Position numbers and translations under genes: made by a program. The notes below the pieces were generated by a model, which did not search any database, was not told where the DNA came from, and saw only the letters and a list, made by a program, of their open reading frames with translations. This document shows, one piece after another, positions 36,386 through 48,792 of a DNA stretch of 64,000 nt. The number at the start of each line of letters is the position of its first letter. Within the stretch, counting starts at the first letter, position 1. The stretch is from Tetradesmus obliquus (Eukaryota > Chlorophyta > Chlorophyceae > Sphaeropleales > Scenedesmaceae): NCBI GenBank assembly GCA_030272155.1, contig CP126192.1, positions 3,940,501-4,004,500 on the forward strand, written 5' to 3'.

Positions 36386-39170
36386 TCAGGGCCGCACAGC
36401 GCCAGGCACAGGCACCGTCCTGCTGCCAGCCGGCGGTGAGCCGTGTGCTGCTGCTGGTGGGGCGCTGCGTGCCCTACTGAGCTGCTGCAGTGCTGTGAGG
36501 AACTGCTCCCCTAGGTGTGGCACCTGCACCTCGCCTGCTGTGGCTGCCTCAATGTCCAGCAGCCGGTGCACCTGCAAGGCAGCACAGCGCAGCAAGCAAT
36601 TGAGTGAGATACTGCATGAGGCGCCGTAGCGGCAGCAGAGCAGTGTGAAAGTGTATGTGTTGTAGACGTTGCATAGCTTGGGTACTCTACCACTCGCCAC
36701 AGCCGCAGTAGCAGCACACCAAGCCCAGTACGCAGCAGCTGTTGAAAACTTACACAGCACAAACTGATACAGCTGCCTCAAACCATACAACACAATACAC
36801 TGTTGCTCTCTCACCTGCTTGACCTTGGCATGCGCCTTGCTGCTCACAAATGGGTACAGCAGCGCCAGCGCCGCACACACCGTGAGGCTGGGCTGCAGCA
36901 GCAGCACGTGCTTCACATTCTTGCGGAACGCGCGCGGCAGCGACTGGTAGGCGCGCACACACCACACGCCCGGCAGCAGCCTGAAGTGCGGCCCGTGCTG
37001 GAAGGCCACCAGCACCAGCACATAGGGGCCCTGCATGCATGCGGGTCAGCAGAAAGGTAGGCAGGTGCATCTTCGATTCACCGAAGCGTTGACTGCTGTT
37101 AAACAAAACGCACATCATCGATGGGATGCAACAGCATGTGGCAGAATGTAGGGTGCACGCGCGGCTGCAAGATTACAGCCGCAGGTGGTGGAAGTAGCGA
37201 GGCACGGCCTGCAGCAGCATTCATAGATTCAACCTCAAGCTCTAATACACAGTCCCCACATGTGACACCACAACAGCTGCAGCTGCATTCCATTGCCTGC
37301 TCAGCCTGCTGACTCAGCCACTCACCCGTGTGACGACTGGCGACAGCCGCCTGATCAGGTACGCCAGCGCAGCATCCCTCGGAGCAGCATTATGCCCCAC
37401 AGGGATAGCATCTGTGTTCACAATGACCACAGGCCGCCCATGCGAGTCCCTGCCACCTAGGAACAGCAGCCCCCGGAATGCCTCATCCTCCTGCTCCTGC
37501 AGGCTCTGAGGCATGTCAGGGGTGTGCTCCACTAGCACAGCATCCTCGAAGCTGTCAGGGCCCCAGCCGACGTCCCAGGCACCCTGCTGCTGCGCTGCTG
37601 CAGCACTGCTGCTGCCAGCTGCCGTGCCAGCTGCTGTGTTGGATGCTGCTGCTGCTGCTGCAGGGCCGTGCGTCCTGCTGCTGCCAGCAGAAGGTGCAGC
37701 CACACCGGCAGCAGCAGCGCCGCTGCTGCCAGCCCGGCTAGTAGCATTGCTCACGCCAGCAGCAGCCGCTGCAGCGGCACTGCCAATGCGCTGCCCTACC
37801 CCTGCTGCAACTCTGCTGGTGGCTGCTGCCAGTGACGGCTGCACTGTGCTGCTGAACCAGAGCCCGAGCACTGCAGGCCCTGACCAGCCACCAAATGGAT
37901 GAGAGCCTGCAGCAGCTTGCTGACTAGGCAGCCTGTGGCGCGCCTGCTGGTCCTGCTGCGGATGCGTGTGGATCGCACTCCACTGCTGCCCTGCTCCCAT
38001 GCGGCGAATCGCAATACCGCTTGCACTCATAGCACCTGCCGCACTACTGCCGGCACCGCCGCCGCTGTTGCTGCCAGTTGCATTGTTGTGTCGGCTGGCA
38101 GCAGCAGAGGCAGCAGCTGCGCCATGCTCGCCAGACTGCCTCCCGTGGTAGAAGTAACTGTCGTTTAACGCACACACAGCGCGCTCCACTGCCTGTGCAG
38201 CCGCCGGCGGCAGCGCCTGGTGGGCTGTCAGCCAGCCTGGCCGCACATGCTGCTGCTGCTGTGCTGGGTGCACGCTTGTGCTGAGGCTGAGATCCACGAG
38301 CTCCGATTGGCGCAGCACGTAAGTGCTAGCAGCAGCAGCAGCAGCAGCCGCATGGCCCGGGCCATAGCCTGGGAAGCTTGTGAAGTGCTGCGGGCCGCTG
38401 CTACCTGCTGCTGTTGGGTAGCCGTAGGGGTAGATGCTACTGCCGTGGTGAGCTATGCTGCTGCTGCTGGCACTCGGTGATGAGCGCTGCGAGTGGGTGG
38501 CTGGTACTGCTGATGATGCATAGTAGTGACCATGCCCTATGTCGCCCTCATCCTCATCCTCCTCCTCCTCTGCTGCTGCTGCTGCTGCTGCTGTTGTTGC
38601 AGGTGATGGCGATGATGCTGTTGCAGTCCATGCTTGTCCTGCTGCTGCCACAGCAGCTGCAGCAGCTGCCTCTGCCTGTGCTGCTGCAACGTGGTGTGCC
38701 TCAACGGCTGTGTAGCCAGGAGAAGGTGGGCTGCAGCTGAGGCTTGGGGGCAGCACATCCTGCCACACCTCCTCCTCATGCAGCGCTGCGCCTGGCGTCA
38801 CCAGCTGCTGCTGCTGCTGCTGCTCATGCAGTAGATGCTGCTGCTGCTGCTGCTGCAGGCATGCACCTAGGGGATCGCTGTGAGCAACAGCAGCAGCTGC
38901 TGCTGCTGCTGCTGCCTCGTCTGCACTTTCAACTGCTACGGGGCCCTGCCGCATGTCTGCTGCTGCTGCTGCTTGCTCCAGCTGCGCCAGGCCTGTTGCT
39001 GCATCTGGTGCTGCTGCTGTTGCTGCCGTAGCCTGTGCCACCATACCACCTGATGCTGCTGTCTGCGCTGGTAGCACAGGCACCCCGTTGTCATCGCTGC
39101 TAGTCCTGAAGGCTGCTTCCCGTTCCAGCACTGCTGTCAGCCCGGCAGCTGCGCCGCGCCCCTCACCACA

Positions 39171-39207
<37 letters not shown>

Positions 39208-40398
39208 GGGGCCTTGTGCTGCTGTGGCAGCAGCGTTGCTAGCCCCAGCGCCCCCTCCCTAGGTGCTGATGCAGCCGCTGCTGAAGCAAAGCTTGCTGCG
39301 CTCAGCACAGAGTGGCCTGCTGAGAAGGTGGAGTGGGCAGCAGAGTAGGCTGAGTGAGCAGAGGCGTGGCTTGCACTGGTCATGCAGGACATCCAGCTGG
39401 CCTGAGGTGAGGCAAAGTCATCCAGGTTGTCACAACCCTCGGCCTCATCTGCTGCTACTGCTGCTGCTGGTGGTGGTGGTGCATCTTCCCCTGCTGCTGC
39501 TGCAGCAGCAGTTGCTGCCAGGGGTTGTGCGTCTGTATCTGCAGGTGCCGCTGCACCTGCTGCCGCTTCCAGCACCCCTGAGAACGCCATGCCTGCATCT
39601 TCCTGCGCTGCTGCTGCTGCTGCTGCTGCTGCCGCTGATTCGCAATCTGCCCAAATCCCTTGTTCCACATCAATGTCCAAGTGACTTGCTGATTGCTGCT
39701 GGTGCTGCTGCTGCTGCTGCTGCTGGTGCTGCTGCTGCTGCTGCTGCTGTAGCTGTGCATCTGACTCCTGCTGCAACACCAGAGACATTTCCAGCTGCTG
39801 CTCCTGTGCTGCTGCCTGCTGCTGCACTGCCAGCTGCTCCTCAGGCACATCGTCTATGTCTGGCACTGACTCCTCTGATCTGGGGCTGCCACCGCTGCCT
39901 GCACTCAAGTCTGCATCTTGCTCTACTGCCTCAGCCACCACTGCTGCTGCTGCTGCTGCTGCCCCTGCTGGTGTTGATGTTGACGAGCTGAAAGCTGCAA
40001 CAGCTCCCTCAACTACAGCTGGCAGCTCATCCTGGGCAGCAGCAGCAGCTTGGTGCTCAGCGTGTTGCTGCAGCTGCTGCTCAGCCATGTGGCTGCTGCT
40101 GTGCTGGCTGCTGCCAAGGCACTGCTCAGGCCTACTCGCCTGCGAGCAGCTGCTGGTGCTATACATGTCAGCTGCAGCTGTGTCAGCTGTGTCAGCTGCT
40201 GCTGCCAAATTTGCAGCACTCATGCTGATGTGGCTGCTGCATTCGGCTGTATCGCCGGTTGCCGCTGTCAGAGATGCACCGCTTGCGTTACCTGCTCTGC
40301 TAGGCACAGCAGCATCAGCTGGCTGGCCAGGTGCCAGCTCTGATGCCTGCTGTTCTGCCCAGCTTTGCTCTTGCTGCTGCTCTTCCTCTAGTTGTGGT

Positions 40399-40467
<69 letters not shown>

Positions 40468-40754
40468 CAATGCAGCTGCAGTGGAGGCATCAGCTCCAGC
40501 GGCAGCTCGGGTGCTTGCAGCATATCATCATACGCTAGCTCAAGGCCCTCTTGGGAGCTGCCGCTTGCGCAGCCAAAGCTGCCAGCTGCGCCAGCGAATG
40601 CCGGAACCGCATCCTGGTGGTGTGCTGCTGCCTCTGGCGGAGCACAGCTCAGCGTTGGGTGCCACACCATACTACCAGGTGGATGGTCGTCGTCCAACCC
40701 AGCAAACACGTCGTCTAAGAACGGCTCCAAGGGCTCTAAGCCCAAATCATCCAT
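36386..40754 (-). CDS. Large low-complexity protein with C-terminal CRAL-TRIO (Sec14-like) domain
   Basis: Three exons, 40754-37326, 37030-36815 and 36571-36386, all phase 0, give 1,276 aa. Exon 1 alone is 3.4 kb, unusual beside its intron-rich neighbours. The N-terminus is acidic (MDDLGLEPLEPFLDDVFAGL). Residues ~90-1,080 are mostly Ala, Gln, Ser and Gly runs, with a poly-Gln of more than 20 near residue 97. The only folded part seen is the end: FRGLLFLGGRDSHGRPVVIV, NAAPRDAALAYLIRRLSPVV, then GPYVLVLVAFQHG and NVKHVLLLQPSLTVCAALAL. This matches the divergent CRAL-TRIO lipid-binding fold (CRAL_TRIO_2/BCH type) found in Rho-GAP-like and ganglioside-induced proteins (family knowledge). Lipid or small-GTPase contact is inference. 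It diverges from the MICU gene. Confidence 0.82.
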
Positions 40755-41646
40755 ACCTGGCTTGCAGGACTGCAGCAGGGCAACAGCAGCAGTAGCAGCA
40801 GAATGTCAGGGGTGGACAGGCCCTTCTGAGCTGTTGCTCCGCGACAACCGACACAGCTTGGTGCCGAAGGCAATCTCTGCATGCATGCAGGTCCTCCAAG
40901 GGGGCCGAATGCAGGAAATTGAGGTCCTTCACTTTGCACTGCACTCACGGGTAAAGACCAGATGGCAAGGCACAATCTGACTAAACCATCACAAAATCCA
41001 ACATTATCATACTGGCAATCATTGATACCCCTGGTAGGCTTCCACCAGCCAGTTCGCACCAACCTGCGTCAGCAAACTTCAAGCCCCTACACCAGCGTAC
41101 TGTAAGCTAAATAAGTGTTGAAACACTGGCGAATAACATCAGTAGTTGAAAGTTTTGTTGGATTCTGTTCAACGGCACTGCAAGGTTTGCTGAGCTTGGG
41201 GCCGAGCTTTGCAGTTTCTGGCGTGATCATCCCGTGAAAACACATATACGTTATGTACAGATGTGTGGTGACCGCCGGTGTGGATCCTCGTGCCCGTGAG
41301 CAGCACCTGGGGTTGAAGCTTGAACACAGAGGTCCTGCTTGCAAAGCCCTGCATGCAGCCCTGCAAGTGCTCTGCTTTTGGTGCGTTTACCTTAAAGTTT
41401 GTCATCTTGAGATCACTGGTTTAGAGCAAACAACAGCATGCTTGGTAGGCTCGTACTGTTGTAATACTGCTGGTCTGTTGTGTGCACATATGTTTGCCCC
41501 TCAATCCTCAGGCCTGTTGTCTGCCATGGATGCCGTAAAGTTTTGAGATATGTTGGCTGTGTATTGTTAGCAGAATCATAGAGTCAGCAGCTTTACGACT
41601 TGGGAGCATCAGCTGAACCTCTGGCCCTTTTGGTAGATTGGCACAG
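40755..41646. other. Divergent promoter region, CRAL-TRIO gene / MICU
   Basis: About 890 bp with both promoters and 5' UTRs. No other gene or clear TATA box seen. Confidence 0.45.
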
Positions 41647-44600
41647 ATGTTGCTGCGCTCCCTGCTTGCTGCGCAACGCCGCTGGCCAAGCAGCACACAC
41701 TGGATAGCACCTTGCATTTGTCATGGCAGCTTGCAGGGTGTGCACACAGCAGCTGCAGCAACCACTGCATCGGGCCCCAGTGACAGCCAGTCTGGCCGCA
41801 GCAGCAGTGGCACATGGTGGGCAGCAGCAGGTGCTGCTGTCATGGCAGCTGCTGCAGCAGCAGCGTCTCCAGCTGTGCTAGCAGACAAGTCAAGCGCATT
41901 GCCACCTGTCAGTGCTGTAGACCCAGAGCAAGCAGATGGAGTTGTTACAGGTGAGCAAGCAGGCTAACAAGCATGCGGCAATGCGCCTCCAGCCCTCGTC
42001 AGTCAACAAGCAGCGCCGTAGTTCACAGGCAGCTGTATGACAGTACAAGCATGGAGATCCCACTGCGGCAGGTTTGGCAAGCAAAAATCCCTAGGCTACT
42101 CAGGATTTGCCGCTTTGAGACCACAGCTGACATCATAGCAGCCCCGCACCCAGTGAATCTCATGCTGGCATCCTACCGCTTGACGTCACTGATATTGAGG
42201 TGCATTGCCGCGTGCTGTGCTCTCGCCCGTATCCCTTGCACTGCTAATGGCGCTCCCGTGCACTGCCTCAACTCAGCACCTGCCGCACCTCTCACCTACC
42301 AATCATCGTGCAAATGTCCTGCAAGGCGGCGGCAAGCTGCTGCCGCTTTCAATGCGGCAGCGCATCTTCTTCAAGTATGAGAAGCGCATCCGAGACCTGA
42401 GCAGCCTGGAGAAGATCTACGAGTACTTTGCCACACACGAGCACGCCGGCACCAAAGTAATGACCTCACAAGATGTGGTGCGTGCTCTGGTGCCCACTTA
42501 CCCGCCAGTTGGCAGTAACGTGGTACGAGCAGGCTTCCTTGATGGTGAGCGGGATGTGCAGTGCTGGAGAAAGTGTGAGCAGTGTGATGCATAGGCTGTG
42601 CTGCGCGGCGGTAATGGTATGTGGATGGTGGACTGCTGACACAGGTAGCGCCATTCTCAGCAGTGGCGCTTGTGTGGAGACGCGCATGCAATTCACACAC
42701 GGCACGCCATGCACAGCAGCACCAAACAGGCCAGCATGCCAGTACAGTGCTCAGCGCACGTCGCCCATGGCTGCCACCATACATCAACTGCACTCGCAGG
42801 CGAGCGTGGGCACAGCCAGGACTCCCACGCAGCGCAGCAGCAGCTGCTGCACTTCTTTGACCGCGACCAGAGCGGCACGCTGGACTTCAACGAGTTTGTG
42901 CTCATCGTGATCTGCCTCAGCGTGCCCGAGAAGGACATCGAGGTCGTGTTTGACGTCATGGACCTGGTACGGCCCGCGGACCTTTGTTTTCAAAAACTAA
43001 ACAACCAGCTGCCTACTTGACCTAGTAACTTCCACATTGTGAGACAGATTGCATGAAGAGAAGCTTGCCATGTGTAGGAGCTGCAGTTTTGTGCATGGGC
43101 AGATGCTGCGGGAGCTTTGCAGAACTGCCGCTGCAGTGCGGAACTGCCTGGTCTGAGCTGCGGCCACGCGTGTGCTGTGCCGGCTGCTGCAGGACAACAA
43201 CGGCGTCATTGACGAGGAGGAGTTCAAGCAGGTGAGCTCCACCACAACTGCCATGAGAAAACTTTGCTTTCTTGAGAGGACTGCGCATGGCGTGTGCATT
43301 CACATAACCTGGCAGCCGTGCCCTTCAGAACAGGGAGGACATCACACAGGGGACGTTACAATGGGTGCTAGCTAATCATAGCTCCACACCTGCGGCATCC
43401 TCCAGTGGTGTTGTGCATACAACCTGCATGCAGATGTGACGTTCACACACAGTAACGTTGCTTGCATTCTTGAATGGCAGCTGGCGCATGCAGCGCATGT
43501 GGCCTGCCAACGCGCATTGCATTTGCGGCTGGCGTTGTGCTGCAGGTGCTGGCGCAGCTGGAGCGGCGTGCAGGCATCCAGCAGGGCTTCCACAGCAGGG
43601 CCGGCAAGCACGCCATCGTGGACCGCGATCAGCCGTGAGCGCACGGCTGCCGCATGTTTCTGTTGTTTAAAGCACATTGCTCGTCATTCAGCTGACGTAT
43701 TAGTGGTGTAGAGGTATCGAGCAGCCTCAGCAGCAGCAGCATGCTGGAGTCCTGGCTGGTCGGCTGTGTTGCTGATAGAAGCGGCCGGCAGCACGCTGCA
43801 GGCCGGTTGGCGGTGCCAGCTGCTGGCCCCATTACGTCACCTTTCTGCTAGCCGCTGCGCTGCTGCTGCTGCTGCTGTCGTTTTTCTCCGCACGCGGCTC
43901 AAACCACTGCTGTGCCTGGCTCCTTGCAGGGAGATGGTGCACCGGCTGTTCCAAGAGGCGGGCGCTGGCGTGCACCTGAGCAAGTTCCGCGCCTTCCTGC
44001 AGAGGCTGCAGGAGGGCATGCTGCGCCTGGAGTTTGCACACTACGACACAGCAGGTGCGTGTGCAATGCGGCGCTGGTGTGCGGCGTAACAGGCAGCACA
44101 CAACGTGCGGCAGAGTGCACGGTTGCTGAAGTGAGTGGCGTGAGATGTACTGCCCTGCTTTATGGACGCCAGTGTAGCGGGGGATACATGGGCATGTTCT
44201 AGGCATCGGTACTGGGGCCTGAGTTAGAGGGCTTTGCTCTGGCCAGCTCTGGTTCTGTTCCTTGGCAACGCCAGCAGTTGTGAGCTGTGCGGAGCGTACA
44301 CAGCTCTTCTGCATGCTGTCATGTCGTGCTGTTGACTCTGTGCTGCTGTGCCGCTGCGTGCTGCAGGCAAGGGCAGCATTAATGGCGCTGACTTTGCCAA
44401 CAGCCTGGTCACTGCAGCAGATGTGCGCCGGGTTGACGCTCTGCTGGACAAGGTGGGACGCAGAGCTGGGAGTACTGCTTTTGTTGCAATCGTGATAACC
44501 AACCGGTTCTGACAGTGCTGTTTAAAAAGTCGCAGGTTGCCACTGCACATGCACCAACACCAGCATGTCAGATCCCCATGCCGTGCTTGACTCGCCCGTC

Positions 44601-45595
44601 CTGTGACGCGTGTTCTTTCTGCTGCTGCAGGCTGAGCAGCTGCCGCCGCAGCTCGCGGCTGCGCGCATCAGCTACAAGGACTTCAAGGCCATGGCTGCGC
44701 TGCGCAGCAGCATTTACTCGCTGTCCTTCGCGCTCGACTTCTGCACTCAGGTGCGGCGCTGTCACAGCAGGGACTGTTGTGAGTGCCGCAGCAGCACGTC
44801 AGGCAGCAGTTGCAGCGCTGCCACTGCTTGGCTTCCCAGTTGTAGTGTGTGGTAGGCAGCTCTACCGCCGAACACCTAAGAGACGTTGTCAACATGCTGC
44901 TGACACGTCTGCTGCATGCACTTCCTGCCATTGCTGCGCTGCTGATTGTCCCCTTCACTGCCAATCGACAATCACCCTGGCAGATCGAGCGCCCGCTCAG
45001 CCGGGAGGACTTTGCCAAGCTCATCAGCAAGACGCTGCGGCTGAAGCTGCCGGCCAATGTGATGGACGTGCTCATGCATGTGTTTGGCGACGAGCAGGGC
45101 CGCCTGGACGGCACCGAGTTTGTGCAGGTCATGAAGCGCAGGAACAAGGTGCCAGGCTACAAGGTGCGCTGCTGCGCAGCATGCTGTGTTTATGGTGGTC
45201 GCTGCTGCAATGTGCTTTCTGCTGTTTAACAAAAACTGCAAGATCCATGAAGCAAAAATGACGAGCTTGCTTTTGCTCGCTTGGCTCAAGCTGTGTGTCT
45301 GCACCCGAGCAAAGTAAACGTTTGCAACTACTGTGCTTGCACAATATGCCATTCTTTCCTGAAAGCAAGCAGTTGTGTTTCCTATGAGGCAGCCTGTAGA
45401 GTGCTGCTGCGCTGCTGTTTAGTTCCGCTGTTGCTCTGAAATTTTGCCTCTTGTGTTTGCTCTTCACGATTCTTGCAGCGCGGGCCTGTGGGCATTTCAG
45501 GTTCAGAGTCAGAGGGGCAGAACGCAGGCCCGGTAGTCAGCTGGCTGAACTGCTGCTGGCAGTGCACTGTAGCAGACAAGGAGAGCAGGGACTGA
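41647..45595 (+). CDS. MICU: Mitochondrial calcium uptake regulator (MICU family)
   Basis: EF-hand gatekeeper of the mitochondrial calcium uniporter, in the intermembrane space (family knowledge). Ten exons: 41647-41950, 42326-42544, 42800-42966, 43193-43231, 43546-43634, 43930-44054, 44367-44452, 44631-44750, 44984-45163 and 45479-45595; 481 aa, close to human MICU1. It opens with an Arg-containing mitochondrial presequence (MLLRSLLAAQRRWPSS) and an Ala-rich hydrophobic stretch. The family block LSMRQRIFFKYEKRIRDLSS follows. The first EF-hand loop is D195-E206 (DRDQSGTLDFNE). The second, D229-E240 (DLDNNGVIDEEE), is split by an intron. Two degenerate EF loops lie in the C-lobe (DTAGKGSINGAD and GDEQGRLDGTEF). 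Exon 4 is only 39 nt. The exon 2 acceptor is GCAAG|G, less usual but the only one in phase. Confidence 0.93.
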
Positions 45596-47492
45596 AAGTG
45601 GATGCAGCTGCGCTGCACAACTTGCGATCCCGCTGGGGCCAAACGGATGGGAAGTGTGCCTCCTAGCTCGTCAGCATGTGTCCTGGCATTCACCCAGTCA
45701 CTTCACTTCACTTGACTGGGTGTGAACACAATTGGTCGGTTGTTGTTCACTTGCCAAGCATTTCTGTGGTTGTTGATGTGCTACGTACGCGCTATGTACA
45801 CGCTATGTATACGTTGCTGCAGGCTGCCACAGGATGCTGCGGTGGGCTTGCTGTGGTGGTTGTGTTAGCAACAGAGAACTTGTAATGTTGTTGACGGAGT
45901 GACTGTTGTTTGTGTACTTCGTGTCATGCAGCTCTGCAGCCTGGCAGCCTCCGCATCTGCTGCTGCAGCAGCTTCCCCGGTGAAGGATAAGGCTAGATGG
46001 TGCTGCAGGAGCTAGCTGGAGCTCTGTGACTTGTGCCATAAATTCAGGCACAGCATACGAACATGTTTGTGACATTGTGCAGCTGGAGGAAACTGGCAGG
46101 CACTGGTCGATAGGACATGTCACATTACCGTTGCTGCAGTGCTGCTGACCGAACATAGCAGTGGTGCCGACGGCTTCAGCGCTGATCAGCCTAAGAGCGC
46201 AGGGCAAGTTCTGTCATACACTACATCCCACGCAGCATGCATGCAGCATACTCTTGCGCAGCAGGCATGTGCTGCCTGCTGACAACATCATCATGTTGTC
46301 CTTGTAGAAGGAACTTCCAACTTGGTTACTTGCTGGCTGAGCCTTGACCAGCCACAACGCGCTCAGCAACATGCAGATTCATCCGTACATACAGACCACA
46401 TATGTGCTCCACCACGCCAGTACAACCTGACAGCGCTGTCGTGCTGCAACCTCAACCTTGAGTGCATTGAAGGCACTTACTCAGTCCTCGGAGGAGATGG
46501 CACAAAACACATCTCTAAGAGTCTGTCGAGTACCCTTGGGTTGCTGCTCAACACACCATGCTCGCTGTCTTAGCATGCATTGCACAGCATCACGAGCTTC
46601 ATTGAAGGAATCATACTGGCCAAAACTTTCCTTCAGCTCCCACCCCTGCAGGGGCTGGGTGTGAATGATCAGCAGCGGCAGGCTGCCAACATCGAAGGCA
46701 TTGCCCACACTCCGCCGCACTGCAGCTGCAACAAGGTCACTACCGCCACAACAGCAGGCACAGGCACATGTGCGGTTGCTGCTGCAAGCATTGCCACTGG
46801 TTCATCATGCCAGGGACAGACACACCACACATCCTGCATGTGTATATTTTGCATATTTTTGAAAAAAAGACACATCCTGAACAACCGCATACAGTCACAG
46901 CGCAAGAAAAACACGCTTCAAGTCTCCTTGAAAAGCAGGCCCGGATCTGGGATGAACTTGAAAAATTCAAGGTGGCTGGCTGGCTGCAGCCAAAGCCATG
47001 GTTTGTTTGTGGTGCCCTCAAACAATTCCTTGCGTTGTCATTTTGTGAGTAGTCCCCAGGCCACCAACCAAACATCTTGACATGTCTGCAGTGCTGCAGC
47101 ACACGACGATCATCACGTGCACGGCTGCTGTCGTTCAAGTACTGAGTACCTCCAGGGAAGCACTGACCAGCTCTGACACCGACATTCAGCTGCCGGCAGT
47201 CCACAAGCATATCAAAAGGCACTTGCAACATGAAAGGTTGCTGGATACTGTTTCAAGCATGTACACCAACACCAGGTTGGAAATATCACAAGCATGCACA
47301 TGTGGTAATCTGCCCCACCCAACATCAAAGAGGGCATCAAAAGCATAACATGTGACTTGTACAACACAGAGGCCAAAGCACAGATTCCCTACCCTCATGA
47401 TAACCCCGAACGAGAGTTCATTCACACAAGCACCCATGCCAGCCGCTGTTGCGGCTCAGCTGTGGTCTTGTCATTGACCAGCCAAACTAGCC
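45596..47492. other. Convergent intergenic stretch, MICU / Mpv17
   Basis: A TGTAA near 45884 may end the MICU transcript. From about 46480 to 47440 the minus strand shows protein-like frames in more than one register (listed separately). No other element seen. Confidence 0.45.
46481..47437 (-). pseudogene. Possible decayed gene of unknown family
   Basis: The minus strand holds unbiased, non-repetitive open frames unlike the triplet-rich surroundings. 47231-46740 includes GQCFPGGTQYLND and HVKMFGWWPGDYSQND. From about 47030 the protein-like sense continues in another register (KPWLWLQPASHLEFFKFIPD) with no GT-AG intron between. 46720-46481 reads FDVGSLPLLIIHTQPLQGWE and ends in TGA. This fits a gene broken by frameshifts, but unseen introns or chance remain possible. 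I do not recognise the family. Confidence 0.35.
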
Positions 47493-48748
47493 TCAAGCTG
47501 CCATTGGTGTGCTCGCCCTCCGCAGCATCCTGGCATCAACAGCAGCACCTGCCTCAGCTGAGCTGCCAGTCGCTGCAGCCGCCGCCGCCGCCGCCGCAGT
47601 AGCGGTGGCCTTGCTGCTGGCCCCTGCCTTGGGCACCTCAGCTGCTGGCTCGCTGCTGCTGCTCTGCTGCATGTTGGAGATCACGCACGTCCAGCACACG
47701 CCCACGATGTTGCCAAACAAAATGCGCTGCTCCGGCGGGATCACCGTGAAGTTCACCAGCTGCGCTGCAGGCCACAGCTTCCAGTTCGCCAGCAGCCCAG
47801 GCACAAGCTGCAGCACAGCACGCCAGCAAGCAGCACAACAGGTCAGCCTCACCTCAAACCCAGTGCTACTAGCAGCGACAGCCCGACGCAGCGCATGTGC
47901 GTCTGTCACAGCCAGCTGATGCGGCATATGCGTACGCATGTGCCAGCCCCTTGGCGTACCTTTGTGCGCAGCTCCTGGGGCACCTCCCGGGGCCGGCCCT
48001 CCATCGCCTTCATCACAGTGAAGAACAGCGCCATGCCAAACGGCGTCTGCAGCAGCTGGTCCAGCGCCACCTTGGCAGCCACAGCAGCAGGCGCGGTGGG
48101 GCTGGCAGGCATGACCAGCGCCTCCAGCACCTCATACCAGTAGTGGCCCATGGGGGTACCGATGGCTGCAGAGTACAGGCACAGCCGCCCGCAGCGCAGC
48201 ACATCAAACTTGAACCCTGGCTTGGGTGCGCTGCTCTTGCTCTTGGCGTTTCTGTTCTGGCTGCTACTGTTGCTGCTGCTGCTGCTGTTGGTGGGAGCGG
48301 CAGCTGAGGATTGGCTGTATGACAGCAGCTGCGCTGCCAGGTCACCGAGCATGGTGCCTACTAGTCCTGTGTACACCTGTTGCAGCAGCAGGGTGCAGTG
48401 GCAGGGCATTGCATCAGCTGATTGCCTACAGCACAATACTGCGGTGTGAGGGTGACACTGACAGCTGGGCAACACTGTGCGCAACTGAAAATGGCTATCC
48501 CTACGCAGCCATGGTATCCAAGCACCCCAGCTCACCTTTGTAAGCAGTGGTGATGTTTCCAATGCACTGCAGTATCGCTGCCACAGGGCGCACAGCAACG
48601 CATGGTGGCCAGAGATCAGGCTGGAAGCAGGCTCTGAAGCAGGCTGTGCTGCAATGGAGCCCTGCCTTGGGCTTGCAGCTGCTGCTGCAACTGGGCTCTC
48701 ACTGATGCTGGTAACACTGCTTGTTGTGGCATCCAAACTGCCGCTGCC

Positions 48749-48792
<44 letters not shown>

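Noticed and set aside
39856-40980. 374-codon plus-strand Cys/Ser-rich ORF
   Set aside because: Antisense of poly-Gln and poly-Ala codons in the CRAL-TRIO gene.
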